NCBI GenBank assembly: GCA_964458555.1
Contig: CAYWJH010000001.1
Coordinates: 1-64,000 of the forward strand
Length of the DNA: 64,000 nt
Source: SLST01 sp964458555
Lineage (GTDB): Bacteria; Spirochaetota; Spirochaetia; DSM-27196; SLST01
Direction: 5' to 3'
Within the stretch, counting starts at the first letter, position 1; each line of letters starts with the position of its first letter. The notes under the pieces are model-generated. The model saw only the letters and a program-made list of their open reading frames with translations, was not told the origin of the DNA and searched no databases. A program made the translations under genes and the position numbers. Below are positions 17,870 to 26,450 of the stretch, piece by piece.

Positions 17870-18811
17870 ATGAGTAACCACAGAATCAAGCTGTCCAATT
17901 TCGTGAGCCCGGAACCGGAGGAGGGCGAGCTCGCCTTCCTCAAGCAGTTGGGCCTCAGATACGTCTACTCGTGGCTGCCGGACAACCGCTACGAGACGAT
18001 CGAGCGTTTTCTCGAGACGGTCGGTGGAGCGGGCCTTACCACATTCAACCTGGGCAACTACACCCTGGGCAAGTCGCCGAACATCCACCTCGCGCTCGCC
18101 GACCGCGACCGCGACATAGACGCCTTTGCGGAGTTCCTGCGCAACCTCTCGCGCGCCGGGATTACGCGGACGACGTTCACCTGGGAGCCGGATAAGGTCT
18201 GGACGACGCACCGCGAGACGGTGCGCGGCGGGGCCGAGGCGCGTGCGGTATCGGCGGGCGACCTGCCGGTGGACGAGTACACGCACGGCCGTCGGTACGA
18301 GCGCGAGGAGCTGTGGGACAACTTCGCGTACTTCATGGAGCGGATCATTCCCGTGGCCGAGGAGACCGGCGTGCGGCTCGCGCTCCACCCGAACGACCCG
18401 CCGGTCGACGAGATCGCGGGCATCCCCTGCCTGATCCGCTCCGCCGCCGACTACCGGCGTGCCTTCGAGACCGCGGGCAGCATGGCGCTGGGGATGGAGT
18501 TCTGCATGGGTTGTTGGCTCGAGGGCGGCGAAGACGGCTTTGGCGACATCCACGCGGGTATCCGCGAGTTCCGCGACCGGATCCTCATCGTCCACTACCG
18601 CAACATCACCGGCCCGCTGCCGCACTTCGTGGAGACCTTCATCGACGAGGGCTACGGCGACATGTTCGCCATCATGGAGACGCTGCGCGACGTCGACTAC
18701 GATGGCTCGCTCATCCTCGACCACACGCCCAGTATGCACGAGTGGGCCGGACGGGGCGCGGCGACCGCGTACGCGATCGGCTACATCAAGGCGAATCTCG
18801 CGCGGCTGTAG
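17870..18811 (+). CDS. Mannonate dehydratase (UxuA)-like TIM-barrel enzyme
   Basis: 313 residues. Landmarks of the UxuA/xylose-isomerase-like barrel are LALHPNDPP, GMEFCMGC, ILIVHYRNITG and LILDHTPSM. His, Cys, His and Asp in these motifs are the expected Mn2+/Fe2+ ligands. UxuA dehydrates D-mannonate to 2-keto-3-deoxygluconate in hexuronate breakdown. This protein is somewhat shorter than classical UxuA (about 350-390), so a related sugar-acid substrate is possible. ATG 17870 has GGAG 6 bases upstream and follows the reductase stop by 2 bases, so the two are one transcription unit. Confidence 0.85.
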   Translation: MSNHRIKLSNFVSPEPEEGELAFLKQLGLRYVYSWLPDNRYETIERFLETVGGAGLTTFNLGNYTLGKSPNIHLALADRDRDIDAFAEFLRNLSRAGITRTTFTWEPDKVWTTHRETVRGGAEARAVSAGDLPVDEYTHGRRYEREELWDNFAYFMERIIPVAEETGVRLALHPNDPPVDEIAGIPCLIRSAADYRRAFETAGSMALGMEFCMGCWLEGGEDGFGDIHAGIREFRDRILIVHYRNITGPLPHFVETFIDEGYGDMFAIMETLRDVDYDGSLILDHTPSMHEWAGRGAATAYAIGYIKANLARL

Positions 18812-18823
18812 GCCGCGCTCGGC

Positions 18824-19864
18824 CTACGCCCGCGTCTCGGCGAGCGCGTCGAGCACGACCGGAATCGACTCCTTCCAGTTCGCCTGCCTCGCCTCGGAGA
18901 TCTCGAAGCCGAGGCGGCGACCGTCGGGAGCGCCCTCGGCGACGCGGTCGAGCACCAGCTCGCGCAGCTCGTCCGGCGGTAGCTCGTACGCAGACGCGTT
19001 GATGTTCGACCAGAACAGCTTTTCCGGCCACGCCGTGCGCGCCTGTGCGAGGGTCTGATCGCCCTCCGGCGGAGGCGTGAGCGACTCTATCAGGTCGATC
19101 GGCGAACGGGCGATGAGCTCCTTCACGCTGCCGGTCCGACCGTCGAAGTGGCACCCGACGATCTTCCCCGCCTCGTGCAGGACCGGGAAGCACTCCTCGT
19201 AGACCGGGAGGAGGAACTCAGCGTAGCGGTCGGGGCCGAGCGACTCCGCGGTGAAGTTCTCGAGGTTCGAGACAAAGGTCCCGGGGCCCGCGGCGACGAC
19301 AGCGATCTTTCGGCGGAAGAGCTCGAGCATCGCACCGTAGAGCTCGCGGACCTCGTCCTCGTAGTCGAACAGGTGGAGGCTGAAGCTCTCGAGACCTGCG
19401 TAGTCGACGAGCATCTCCTGCAGCGGGGTGCGGCCGACCATCGACCACGTCACCGCGTACGGTTCCATCGCGCGCTCGGCACGGCCGAACTCTTCGTAGG
19501 CGGGGACGACCGTCGTATTGCGGACGATCGTCGTCATCGTCCGGTAGTCCGCGCCGTCATTCAGGAAGAACTCCTGCTGCCAGTTGTTCGTCCATCGCGC
19601 GGTGAGCTCACCTTCCGACGTGCGCCAGACGAGCCGGCGGACCGGCACGCCGTTCTCCGACGTCGTCCGGTCGACGACCTCCAGATCGCGGTGCTCGAGT
19701 CGGAAGGGGCGTTCTTTGAACGTGAGGCCCAGCCCCCGGGCGAACAGCGGGCCCCACGCGGGATCGTCGTTCACGTCCTGCCACTTGGTGTGGTAGATCG
19801 TGTAGGGAATCTCGTCGGGACGCTCCCCCGCCCAGAAAGCCCCGAGGCGTTCTTTGATCGTCAT
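18824..19864 (-). CDS. Uroporphyrinogen-decarboxylase-fold protein (non-haem context)
   Basis: 346 residues with URO-D superfamily features: IKERLGAFWAGERPDEIPY at the start, SMVGRTPLQEMLVDY, a FRRKIAVVAAGPG segment and GKIVGCHFDGRTGSVKELIARSPIDLIESLTPPPEGD, the region that in URO-D/CmuA/MtbA-type proteins frames the active site. It has no haem-gene neighbours and faces a sugar-transporter operon, sharing an operator-bearing divergent promoter region with it. Start 19864 is preferred because GGGAG lies 5 bases upstream; ATG 19876 is an alternative. A decarboxylase or methyltransferase role in sugar-acid use is inference; the reaction is unknown. Confidence 0.8.
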   Translation of the reverse strand: MTIKERLGAFWAGERPDEIPYTIYHTKWQDVNDDPAWGPLFARGLGLTFKERPFRLEHRDLEVVDRTTSENGVPVRRLVWRTSEGELTARWTNNWQQEFFLNDGADYRTMTTIVRNTTVVPAYEEFGRAERAMEPYAVTWSMVGRTPLQEMLVDYAGLESFSLHLFDYEDEVRELYGAMLELFRRKIAVVAAGPGTFVSNLENFTAESLGPDRYAEFLLPVYEECFPVLHEAGKIVGCHFDGRTGSVKELIARSPIDLIESLTPPPEGDQTLAQARTAWPEKLFWSNINASAYELPPDELRELVLDRVAEGAPDGRRLGFEISEARQANWKESIPVVLDALAETRA

Positions 19865-19881
19865 GCCGGCTCCCATCGTCC

Positions 19882-19918
19882 ATCCTACCGCGATTGGTCC
19901 GTGTGCGCAAACGGTTGC
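19882..19918 (-). promoter_or_regulatory. Minus-strand promoter with LacI-like operator (site 2)
   Basis: Read on the minus strand, operator GCAACCGTTTGCGC spans 19918-19905. Its last six bases TTGCGC form the -35, and after 17 bp comes TAGGAT (19887-19882). Repressor binding would therefore cover the -35 of the URO-D-fold gene. Confidence 0.7.
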
Positions 19919-19958
19919 TCCGTACGGCTCGACCCAAATAGTTGGAGCACAGCCGTGA

Positions 19959-19995
19959 GAAATCGTTTGCGCCCTCGCGAAACCAATGCTACACT
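19959..19995 (+). promoter_or_regulatory. Promoter with LacI-like operator (site 3) for the ABC transporter operon
   Basis: Operator GAAATCGTTTGCGC (19959-19972) ends in the -35 TTGCGC (19967-19972). After 17 bp comes an extended -10, TGC-TACACT (hexamer 19990-19995). The layout mirrors site 2, 40 bp away on the other strand, so one repressor could shut both promoters. The transcript leader to the ATG at 20129 is about 125 bases. Confidence 0.75.
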
Positions 19996-20128
19996 TCATA
20001 GATCAGGGCGATCGATACCGGTGTTCTGGTATCCGGACTCCTGGTCGGGCAGATGCATTCGGCAGCATGGAGTGCCGAACGGTCGCGCGCCCGGGTGGGC
20101 GGCGGTCGAAGACAAAAAGGAGGGACTC

Positions 20129-22036
20129 ATGAAACGTGTTCTATTATTCCTGATGATGCTCGCGGTTGCGGGCTTCGTGTTCGCCGGCGGCGAACAGGAA
20201 GGCGAAGCGCCGGCCGAGCCGACGGAAGTAGCCGAAGAGATGGGCATGGAAGCGCCCATGCTCGAAGAGCTGGTCGAGGCGGGCGATCTGCCGCCGGTCG
20301 AGGAACGGCTTCCGGCCGAACCGCGCGTCGTCGAGAAGGTCGATTCGATCGGCGAGTACGGCGGCACCTGGCACCGCGCGTGGCGCGGCGTGAACGACTT
20401 CCACGCCTTCGGGCGCATCGTCTACGAGCCGGTCCTGCGCTGGCCGCGCGACCCCGCGGATCCCGTTCAGCCCGGCCTCGCGAAGGACTGGGAGTGGAAC
20501 TCGGACGGGACCGAGCTCACGCTCTACTTCCGTGAAGGCCTCAAGTGGTCCGACGGCGAGCCCTTTACCGTCGACGACATCATCTTCTGGTGGGAGGACA
20601 TCGAGACCAACGAGAACATCACCCCGTCGATCCACACCGAATGGGTCGTGAACGGCGAACCGATGGAGCTCGAGAAGGTCGACGACTCTACGATCACGCT
20701 GAAGTTCGCCGGTCCGAACGGCCTCGCGGAGACCGTCGGCCTCGCGTTCCACGGCAACCAGTGGCCGCTCGGCTTCGAGCGCTTCGGCTTCTTCGCCCCG
20801 CGTCACTACCTCGAGGACTTCCATCCGGACTACAACTCCGACATGTCGTACAAGGACTTCGAAGACGCCGCGTGGGAGTACAACACCGAGCGCCCGTCGA
20901 TGACCGCGTGGCGGATCGCCGAGTGGGAAGCGGGTGCGGACTACCTCATCGCGAAGCGGAACCCGTACTACTGGGCGGTCGACGAGCTCGGGCGGCAGCT
21001 TCCGTACATCGACGAAGTCTACTTCTACCTGGTCGAGGACGTCTCTGCGATCAACACGCTCGCGCTCCAGGGCGAGCTTGACATGCAGCACCGCGGGATC
21101 GACTTCAGCCAGGTCAGCGTCTACATGGAGCAGGCCGACCGGTACGACTACAGCGTACTGAACTGGACGACCGCGCAGGCGTCGTTCCTGACGTTCTTCC
21201 CGAACCAGAGCTACGGCGACGAGAAGTACCGCGAGCTTCTGCAGAACCCGAAGTTCCGCCAGGCGCTGTCGCACGCGCTGGACCGCGACCTCCTGAACGA
21301 GGTCATGTTCCTCGGTATGGCGCATCCGCGCACGATCACCGTCGTCGAGGACTCCGCGCTGTTCCAGCCGGAGATCGAGGACGTCTACGCCGACTACGAC
21401 GTCGATCGCGCGAACGAGCTGCTCGACGAAATCGGGCTCGCGCTCGGCAGCGACGGCAAACGAACCTTCCCCGACGGGTCCCGGCTCGAGCTCATCGTGG
21501 AGACGATGGCTTCGTCCGGCAATACCGCCGACGGTATTCAGATCGCCGCGGAGAACTGGGAAGCCGTCGGCCTCGCTACGAAGGTGAACGTCTCCACGCG
21601 AGAGGTTTACTGGCCGCGCGCGACAAGTAACGACGTTATGATCGCGACGTGGTCGACCGACCGCGGACTCGTTCCCATGATCGACCCGATCTACCAGTTC
21701 CCCTTCGACGAGCGGTCGTGGATGGCTCCCTCGTGGGGTATCTGGTACAAGACCGCCGGCGAGCAGGGCAGAGAGCCCACGCAGGAGATGAAGGAGCTCA
21801 TGGACCTGTACGACGAGTACAGCGTGACTCCCGACCCGGAGCAGCAGCTCGAGATCGCAAAAGAAATCGTGCGCCTGTCGACCGAGCGACTGTACGTCGT
21901 CTCGACGGTCGGCATGCCGCCGGCGCTCGCGATCGTCAAGAACAACTTCCACAACGTCCAGGAGTCGCACACGTCCGACTGGCTCATCATGACGCCGGGT
22001 ACGATGGATCCGGCCCACTTCTGGATCGAGCAGTAG
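20129..22036 (+). CDS. ABC transporter solute-binding protein, family 5 (Opp/Dpp type)
   Basis: 635 residues. A signal peptide (KRVLLFLMMLAVAGFVFAGG) is followed by an acidic linker, as is common in spirochaete binding proteins. Family 5 features are YEPVLRW, LYFREGLKWSDGEPFTVDD, a RNPYYW motif and RQALSHALDRD. Shine-Dalgarno AAGGAGGG lies 4 bases before the ATG. Family 5 proteins bind peptides, nickel or, in Thermotogae and relatives, oligosaccharides. The sugar-acid enzymes under the same operator point to a saccharide or uronide ligand here (inference). First gene of a six-gene operon. Confidence 0.93.
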   Translation: MKRVLLFLMMLAVAGFVFAGGEQEGEAPAEPTEVAEEMGMEAPMLEELVEAGDLPPVEERLPAEPRVVEKVDSIGEYGGTWHRAWRGVNDFHAFGRIVYEPVLRWPRDPADPVQPGLAKDWEWNSDGTELTLYFREGLKWSDGEPFTVDDIIFWWEDIETNENITPSIHTEWVVNGEPMELEKVDDSTITLKFAGPNGLAETVGLAFHGNQWPLGFERFGFFAPRHYLEDFHPDYNSDMSYKDFEDAAWEYNTERPSMTAWRIAEWEAGADYLIAKRNPYYWAVDELGRQLPYIDEVYFYLVEDVSAINTLALQGELDMQHRGIDFSQVSVYMEQADRYDYSVLNWTTAQASFLTFFPNQSYGDEKYRELLQNPKFRQALSHALDRDLLNEVMFLGMAHPRTITVVEDSALFQPEIEDVYADYDVDRANELLDEIGLALGSDGKRTFPDGSRLELIVETMASSGNTADGIQIAAENWEAVGLATKVNVSTREVYWPRATSNDVMIATWSTDRGLVPMIDPIYQFPFDERSWMAPSWGIWYKTAGEQGREPTQEMKELMDLYDEYSVTPDPEQQLEIAKEIVRLSTERLYVVSTVGMPPALAIVKNNFHNVQESHTSDWLIMTPGTMDPAHFWIEQ

Positions 22037-22065
22037 TCAAGCTACCGGCTCTCTTTGAAGAGCGT

Positions 22066-22097
22066 CCCGGGCGGGTCGGCATCGCCGGCCCCCCGGG
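22066..22097 (+). promoter_or_regulatory. Strong intercistronic hairpin between binding-protein and permease genes
   Basis: The left arm 22066-22080 pairs with 22084-22097: 6 bp (CCCGGG), one bulged C, then 8 bp including one G-U, around the loop ATC. No T-run follows. Position and shape fit an mRNA-stabilising or partial-termination element that keeps the binding protein more abundant than the permeases. Confidence 0.6.
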
Positions 22098-22145
22098 TTA
22101 TCTACTCACAGCGGACGACGCCCCGCGAGGAGAAGAGATACAGGA

Positions 22146-23129
22146 ATGCTAACGTATATCGCGCGCCGGATACTGATCGTTATCCCGACGCTGTTCGTGA
22201 TCTCGATCGTCACCTTCATCATCATTCAGCTGCCTCCCGGGGATTTCTTCACGACCTTGCAGGCGGAGATGGCCGAGACGGGTGGTGGTCAGGGGAAGGA
22301 GCTCGTCGAGCACCTTCAGGAGCTGTACGGGCTGAACGAGCCCGCCTGGCGTCAGTACTTCCGCTGGATCTCGGGCTTCCCCCGGTTCGACTTCGGCTAC
22401 TCGCTCGGGTGGAACGCGCCCGTATGGGCCGTCATCAGGGGCAACGTCGCGTATACGATCGGGCTGGGCTTTCTCTCGCTCATCTTCATGGTCGTCGTCT
22501 CGATCCCCATTGGGGTCTACTCGGCGACGCACCAGTATTCCGCCGGTGACGTCGCGCTGTCCGCGCTCGGGTTCATCGGGATCAGCCTGCCGGGCTTTCT
22601 GCTCGCGCTGATCTGGATGTTCGTCGGAATCGTCATACTCGGGGTCGACGTAGGTGGCGTCGCGTCCATGGAGTTCCGCGAAGCGCCGTTCAGCATCGCG
22701 AAGGCGCTCGACTACCTCAACCATCTGTGGCCGCCCGTCGTCATTCTGGGACTTGCTTCGACGGCCCAGCTGTTCCGGATCATGCGCAGCAACCTGCTCG
22801 ACGTTCTCGGGCAGCAACACATAACGACCGCTCGCGCGAAAGGTATGCGCGAGAAGAAGGTCATCCGCAAGTACGCGGTTCGAGTCGCAATCAATCCGCT
22901 CATCAGCGTGATGGCGCTGGAGGTGCCCAAGATCATCAACGCGTCGATCCTCGTGGGTATCGTCATGTTCCTGCCCACGCTTGGACCGGTCTTTCTGCGC
23001 GCCTTGCGCACGCAGGACATCTACCTCGCAGGCACGATTCTGCTGTTCACCACCGTGATGCTCATGGTGGCGAATCTGATCGCGGACATCGTGCTCGCGA
23101 TCGTCGACCCGCGCATCGCGTACGATTGA
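22146..23129 (+). CDS. ABC transporter permease (DppB/OppB type)
   Basis: 327 residues with the DppB plan: first helix RILIVIPTLFVISIVTFIIIQLPPGDF, then a periplasmic stretch and five more helices. The EAA-type cytoplasmic loop HITTARAKGMREKKVIRKYAVR contacts the ATPases. The end LADIVLAIVDPRIAYD is the usual DppB C-terminus. The preceding SD region is GAGGAGAAGAG followed by ACAGGA. It lies 15 bases before the second permease. Confidence 0.95.
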   Translation: MLTYIARRILIVIPTLFVISIVTFIIIQLPPGDFFTTLQAEMAETGGGQGKELVEHLQELYGLNEPAWRQYFRWISGFPRFDFGYSLGWNAPVWAVIRGNVAYTIGLGFLSLIFMVVVSIPIGVYSATHQYSAGDVALSALGFIGISLPGFLLALIWMFVGIVILGVDVGGVASMEFREAPFSIAKALDYLNHLWPPVVILGLASTAQLFRIMRSNLLDVLGQQHITTARAKGMREKKVIRKYAVRVAINPLISVMALEVPKIINASILVGIVMFLPTLGPVFLRALRTQDIYLAGTILLFTTVMLMVANLIADIVLAIVDPRIAYD

Positions 23130-23144
23130 TAAGGAGGGGCATCC

Positions 23145-24368
23145 ATGCAAACGCTCTGGGAACGGTGGACCTCTCTCGACAGCAAGAAGAAGTCGCGGGA
23201 GATCGTCGGATACTACGAGAAGCTCGCCGATACCCTCGGGTACAAGTCGGCAGAAGAGCTCGAACAGGATATCGCGGACGGCAAGCTCGCCGAAAGCCAG
23301 TACGGGCTCTCGCAGTGGCGGCTGATCGTCAGGAAGTTCGCGCGCAACCGGGCGGCGATCGTGGGCGGGGTCATCATCCTGATCTACTACCTGACCGCGA
23401 TCTTCGGAAACTTCGTCGCGCCGTACGGGCTCACGACGCGGTTCAAAGCGAACATCCATATGCCGCCGCAGCGAATCCGGATCTTCCACGAGGGCGAGCT
23501 CCAGGCTCCCTTCGTCTACGGGATGGAGCGGACGCTCGACGAGAATTTCCGGGTGATTTACAACCGGATTCCGGAGGAACGCTACCGGGTGCGGCTGTTC
23601 GTCAGAGGCGACGAGTACGAGCTCTTCGGGTTCATCCCCGCGAGCATTCACCTCTTCGGGGCCGAGGGTGAGGGCGTCGTCGCGCTCCTGGGGACCGACC
23701 GGCAGGGGAGGGACGTGTTCTCGCGCACGATCCTGGGGAGTCGGATCTCGCTTTCGGTGGGTCTGTTAGGCGTTCTATTCAGCCTCTTCCTGGGGACGAT
23801 TCTGGGCATCACGTCCGGCTACTTCGGGAAGTGGGTCGACGACCTCATACAGCGGCTGATCGAGTTGATCCGGTCCTTCCCGTCCATATCGTTGTGGATG
23901 GCGCTCTCCGCCGCGGTGCCTCAGGAGTGGACCGTGCTGCAGACCTATTTTGCGATCACGATCATCCTCTCGCTGATCGGCTGGACCTGGCTCGCACGAC
24001 AGCTTCGCGGCAGCGTCCTCGCGCTTCGGAACGTCGACTACGTGCTCGCCTCCCGGCTCGCCGGCGCGAACCACCGGTGGGTCATCTTCCGGCACCTGAT
24101 ACCGGCGACCGCCGGACACATCATCGTCGTGTCCACGCTCGCGATGCCCGCGATGATCATCGCCGAAACATCGCTCAGCTTTCTCGGGTTGGGGCTGCGG
24201 CCTCCGGTGACGAGCTGGGGGGTGCTCATCCAGGAGGCGCAGAATTTCCAGACCATCGCTCACTACCCCTGGCTGTTCATTCCGGCCGGTGTCATGGCGA
24301 TCTCCATTCTCGCGTTCAGCTACCTCGGCGACGGGCTGCGTGACGCGATCGACCCGTATACCGTATGA
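23145..24368 (+). CDS. ABC transporter permease (DppC/OppC type) with long N-terminal and external regions
   Basis: 407 residues, about 100 longer than a typical DppC. A cytoplasmic N-terminus of about 65 residues (LWERWTSLDSKKKSREIVG) precedes the first helix. After it an extracytoplasmic insert of about 100 residues (including MERTLDENFRVIYNRIPEER) precedes the conserved GTDRQGRDVFSR. The C-terminal half has the EAA loop DYVLASRLAGANHRWVIFRH and the SFLGLGLRPPVTSWG motif. Excellent SD (AAGGAGGGG). The stop overlaps the ATPase start by ATGA. Confidence 0.95.
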   Translation: MQTLWERWTSLDSKKKSREIVGYYEKLADTLGYKSAEELEQDIADGKLAESQYGLSQWRLIVRKFARNRAAIVGGVIILIYYLTAIFGNFVAPYGLTTRFKANIHMPPQRIRIFHEGELQAPFVYGMERTLDENFRVIYNRIPEERYRVRLFVRGDEYELFGFIPASIHLFGAEGEGVVALLGTDRQGRDVFSRTILGSRISLSVGLLGVLFSLFLGTILGITSGYFGKWVDDLIQRLIELIRSFPSISLWMALSAAVPQEWTVLQTYFAITIILSLIGWTWLARQLRGSVLALRNVDYVLASRLAGANHRWVIFRHLIPATAGHIIVVSTLAMPAMIIAETSLSFLGLGLRPPVTSWGVLIQEAQNFQTIAHYPWLFIPAGVMAISILAFSYLGDGLRDAIDPYTV

Positions 24369-25387
24369 GTGACACGAAGATGGACGAGAAGAACCAGGAC
24401 CTGATCCTGCGCGTAGACGACCTCAAGACCTATTTCAACACGCTCGACGGCGTCGTTCGCGCCGTGGACGGGGTCTCGCTGACGCTGAAGAAGGGCGAGA
24501 CGCTCGGCGTGGTCGGCGAGTCGGGGTGCGGCAAGAGCGTGACCGCGTTCTCCATCCTCCGCTTGCTTCCGAAGACGAGCATGATCGCCGGCGGCGAGAT
24601 GATCTATTACCGCAGCGAAGGCCAGGAGGCGCTCGACCTGGCGCAGGTCGACCCGAACAGCGAGATCATGCGCAACGTGCGCGGCGGCGAGATCGCGATG
24701 ATCTTCCAGGAGCCGCTGACCTCGCTCTCTCCGGTTCACACCGTCGGCAGCCAGATCGCAGAGGCGGTTCTGCTGCACGAGGACGTGACGCAGGAGCAGG
24801 CGAAGGAGCGGGCGATCGAGATGCTCGACGCGGTCGGCGTTGCCCTGCCGCGACAGCGCTTCGACGAGTACCCGCACCAGTTTTCCGGCGGTATGCGGCA
24901 GCGCGCGATGATCGCCATGGCGCTCTCGTGCAATCCAGCGCTCCTGATCGCCGACGAACCGACGACGGCGCTCGACGTGACGATCCAGGCGCAGATCCTC
25001 GACCTGATGAACTCGCTTCAGGAGCGATTCGGCATGTCGATCATGATCATCACCCACGACCTGGGGGTGATCGCCGAGATGTCCGACCGCGTGAACGTGA
25101 TGTACATGGGGAAGATCGTGGAGAGCTCGGACGTCAACACCATATTCGAGCGACCGCTGCACCCGTACACCGTCGGGCTCATGCGTTCGATCCCGCACAT
25201 CCAGGCCGGAGAGCGGCAGACGTTGACGCCAATCGCCGGCAGCGTGCCGGATCCGTTCTCGATTCCGCAGGGCTGCCCCTTCTACCCGCGGTGCCCCATG
25301 CCCAAGCGTGACATCTGTCAGGAAGAGGTTCCGCTCGTCGAGGTGGAAGAGGGCCATTTCGTGCGATGTACGCTTCACATGCCGTGA
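24365..25387 (+). CDS. ABC transporter ATP-binding protein (DppD/OppD type)
   Basis: 340 residues. Walker A GESGCGKSV, signature FSGGMRQRA, Walker B LLIADEPTTALDV and switch TITHDLG-type segment IIMIITHDLGV are intact. The C-terminal extension has the oligopeptide-ATPase cysteine cluster (GCPFYPRCPMPKRDIC), which binds an iron-sulfur cluster in characterised DppD. ATGA overlap with the permease. It pairs with the next gene as the ATPase heterodimer. Confidence 0.95.
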   Translation: MSDTKMDEKNQDLILRVDDLKTYFNTLDGVVRAVDGVSLTLKKGETLGVVGESGCGKSVTAFSILRLLPKTSMIAGGEMIYYRSEGQEALDLAQVDPNSEIMRNVRGGEIAMIFQEPLTSLSPVHTVGSQIAEAVLLHEDVTQEQAKERAIEMLDAVGVALPRQRFDEYPHQFSGGMRQRAMIAMALSCNPALLIADEPTTALDVTIQAQILDLMNSLQERFGMSIMIITHDLGVIAEMSDRVNVMYMGKIVESSDVNTIFERPLHPYTVGLMRSIPHIQAGERQTLTPIAGSVPDPFSIPQGCPFYPRCPMPKRDICQEEVPLVEVEEGHFVRCTLHMP

Positions 25388-25403
25388 TCGGAGATAAGTG
25401 AGA

Positions 25404-26450
25404 ATGAGTGATAACGATATTCTACTCGAGGTGAACAACCTCAAGATGCACTTCCCCGTGCAGAAGGGGCTCTTTCGCCGGACCGTCGGCCACGTGCGCG
25501 CCGTCGACGGCGTGAGCTTCTTCATCCGCGAGGGGGAGACGCTCGGGCTCGTCGGCGAGTCGGGGTGCGGCAAGACGACGACCGGTCGGTGCATCCTGCG
25601 CGCGCTCGACCCCACCGAGGGCGAGATCAAGTTCCGCAAGGACGGAGAGCTCGTCGACCTCGCGCCGCTCAGCCCGGCCCAGCTCGCGCCCTTTCGCACC
25701 GAGATGCAGATCATCTTCCAGGATCCGTTCAGCTCGCTCAACCCGCGGATGACCGTCATGGACATCGTGAGCGAGCCGCTTCGGATCCACAAGATAGCGA
25801 AGGGCGACGAGCTGAAGCACCGCGTCCGTGAGCTGCTCGAGGCCGTCGGCCTGAAGGCTCAGCACATGAACCGCTATCCGTACGCCTTCAGCGGCGGGCA
25901 GCGGCAGCGGGTGGGCATCGCACGTTCGCTCGCGCTGCGGCCGCGGCTGGTCGTCTGCGACGAGCCGGTTTCGGCGCTCGACGTGTCCATCCAGGCGCAG
26001 GTGCTCAACCTGCTCGAAGGGCTGCAGAAGCAGTTCGGGCTGACCTACCTTTTTATCGCGCACAACCTGTCGGTCGTACAGCACATCTGCGATCGGGTCG
26101 CCGTGATGTACCTCGGTGACCTGGTGGAGGTGGGAACCTCGCACGAACTCTATCACCATCCGCTGCACCCGTACTCGGAGGCGCTCCTGTCCGCGGTGCC
26201 CAAGACCGATCCCAGACAGAAGACGCAGCGCGTGCTCCTGCAGGGCGACGTTCCGAGTCCCGTAGACCCGCCGTCGGGTTGCAAGTTTCACACACGGTGC
26301 CGCTACGCGAAGGACATCTGCAAGCAGGAACACCCGCCGTTGCGCGAGGTCGAGCCGGGACACTGGTCGGCGTGCCACTTCTCCGACGAGCTCGACCTGG
26401 AGGGCGTCACCATGATCAAACAACAACCACTCGAGGAACAGACATCATGA
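25404..26450 (+). CDS. ABC transporter ATP-binding protein (DppF/OppF type)
   Basis: 348 residues. Walker A GESGCGKTT, signature FSGGQRQRVGIARSLAL, Walker B LVVCDEPVSALDV and the C-terminal cysteine-containing CKFHTRCRYAKDIC are present. GGAG about 10 bases upstream supports ATG 25404 over a GTG two codons earlier. The Asp-Glu-Pro-Val Walker B variant is normal for OppF. The stop overlaps the enolase-superfamily gene by ATGA, so transport and catabolism are translationally coupled. Confidence 0.95.
   Translation: MSDNDILLEVNNLKMHFPVQKGLFRRTVGHVRAVDGVSFFIREGETLGLVGESGCGKTTTGRCILRALDPTEGEIKFRKDGELVDLAPLSPAQLAPFRTEMQIIFQDPFSSLNPRMTVMDIVSEPLRIHKIAKGDELKHRVRELLEAVGLKAQHMNRYPYAFSGGQRQRVGIARSLALRPRLVVCDEPVSALDVSIQAQVLNLLEGLQKQFGLTYLFIAHNLSVVQHICDRVAVMYLGDLVEVGTSHELYHHPLHPYSEALLSAVPKTDPRQKTQRVLLQGDVPSPVDPPSGCKFHTRCRYAKDICKQEHPPLREVEPGHWSACHFSDELDLEGVTMIKQQPLEEQTS

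Noticed and set aside
18824..19864. hemE (haem biosynthesis uroporphyrinogen decarboxylase)
   Set aside because: The sequence lacks the hemE-type N-terminal RQAGRYLPEY-like motif and sits among sugar genes, so only the fold-level call is kept.
19996..20128. Structured leader or tRNA between site 3 and the binding-protein gene
   Set aside because: No cloverleaf, anticodon stem or TPsiC-like loop could be drawn; only short scattered complementarities are present.
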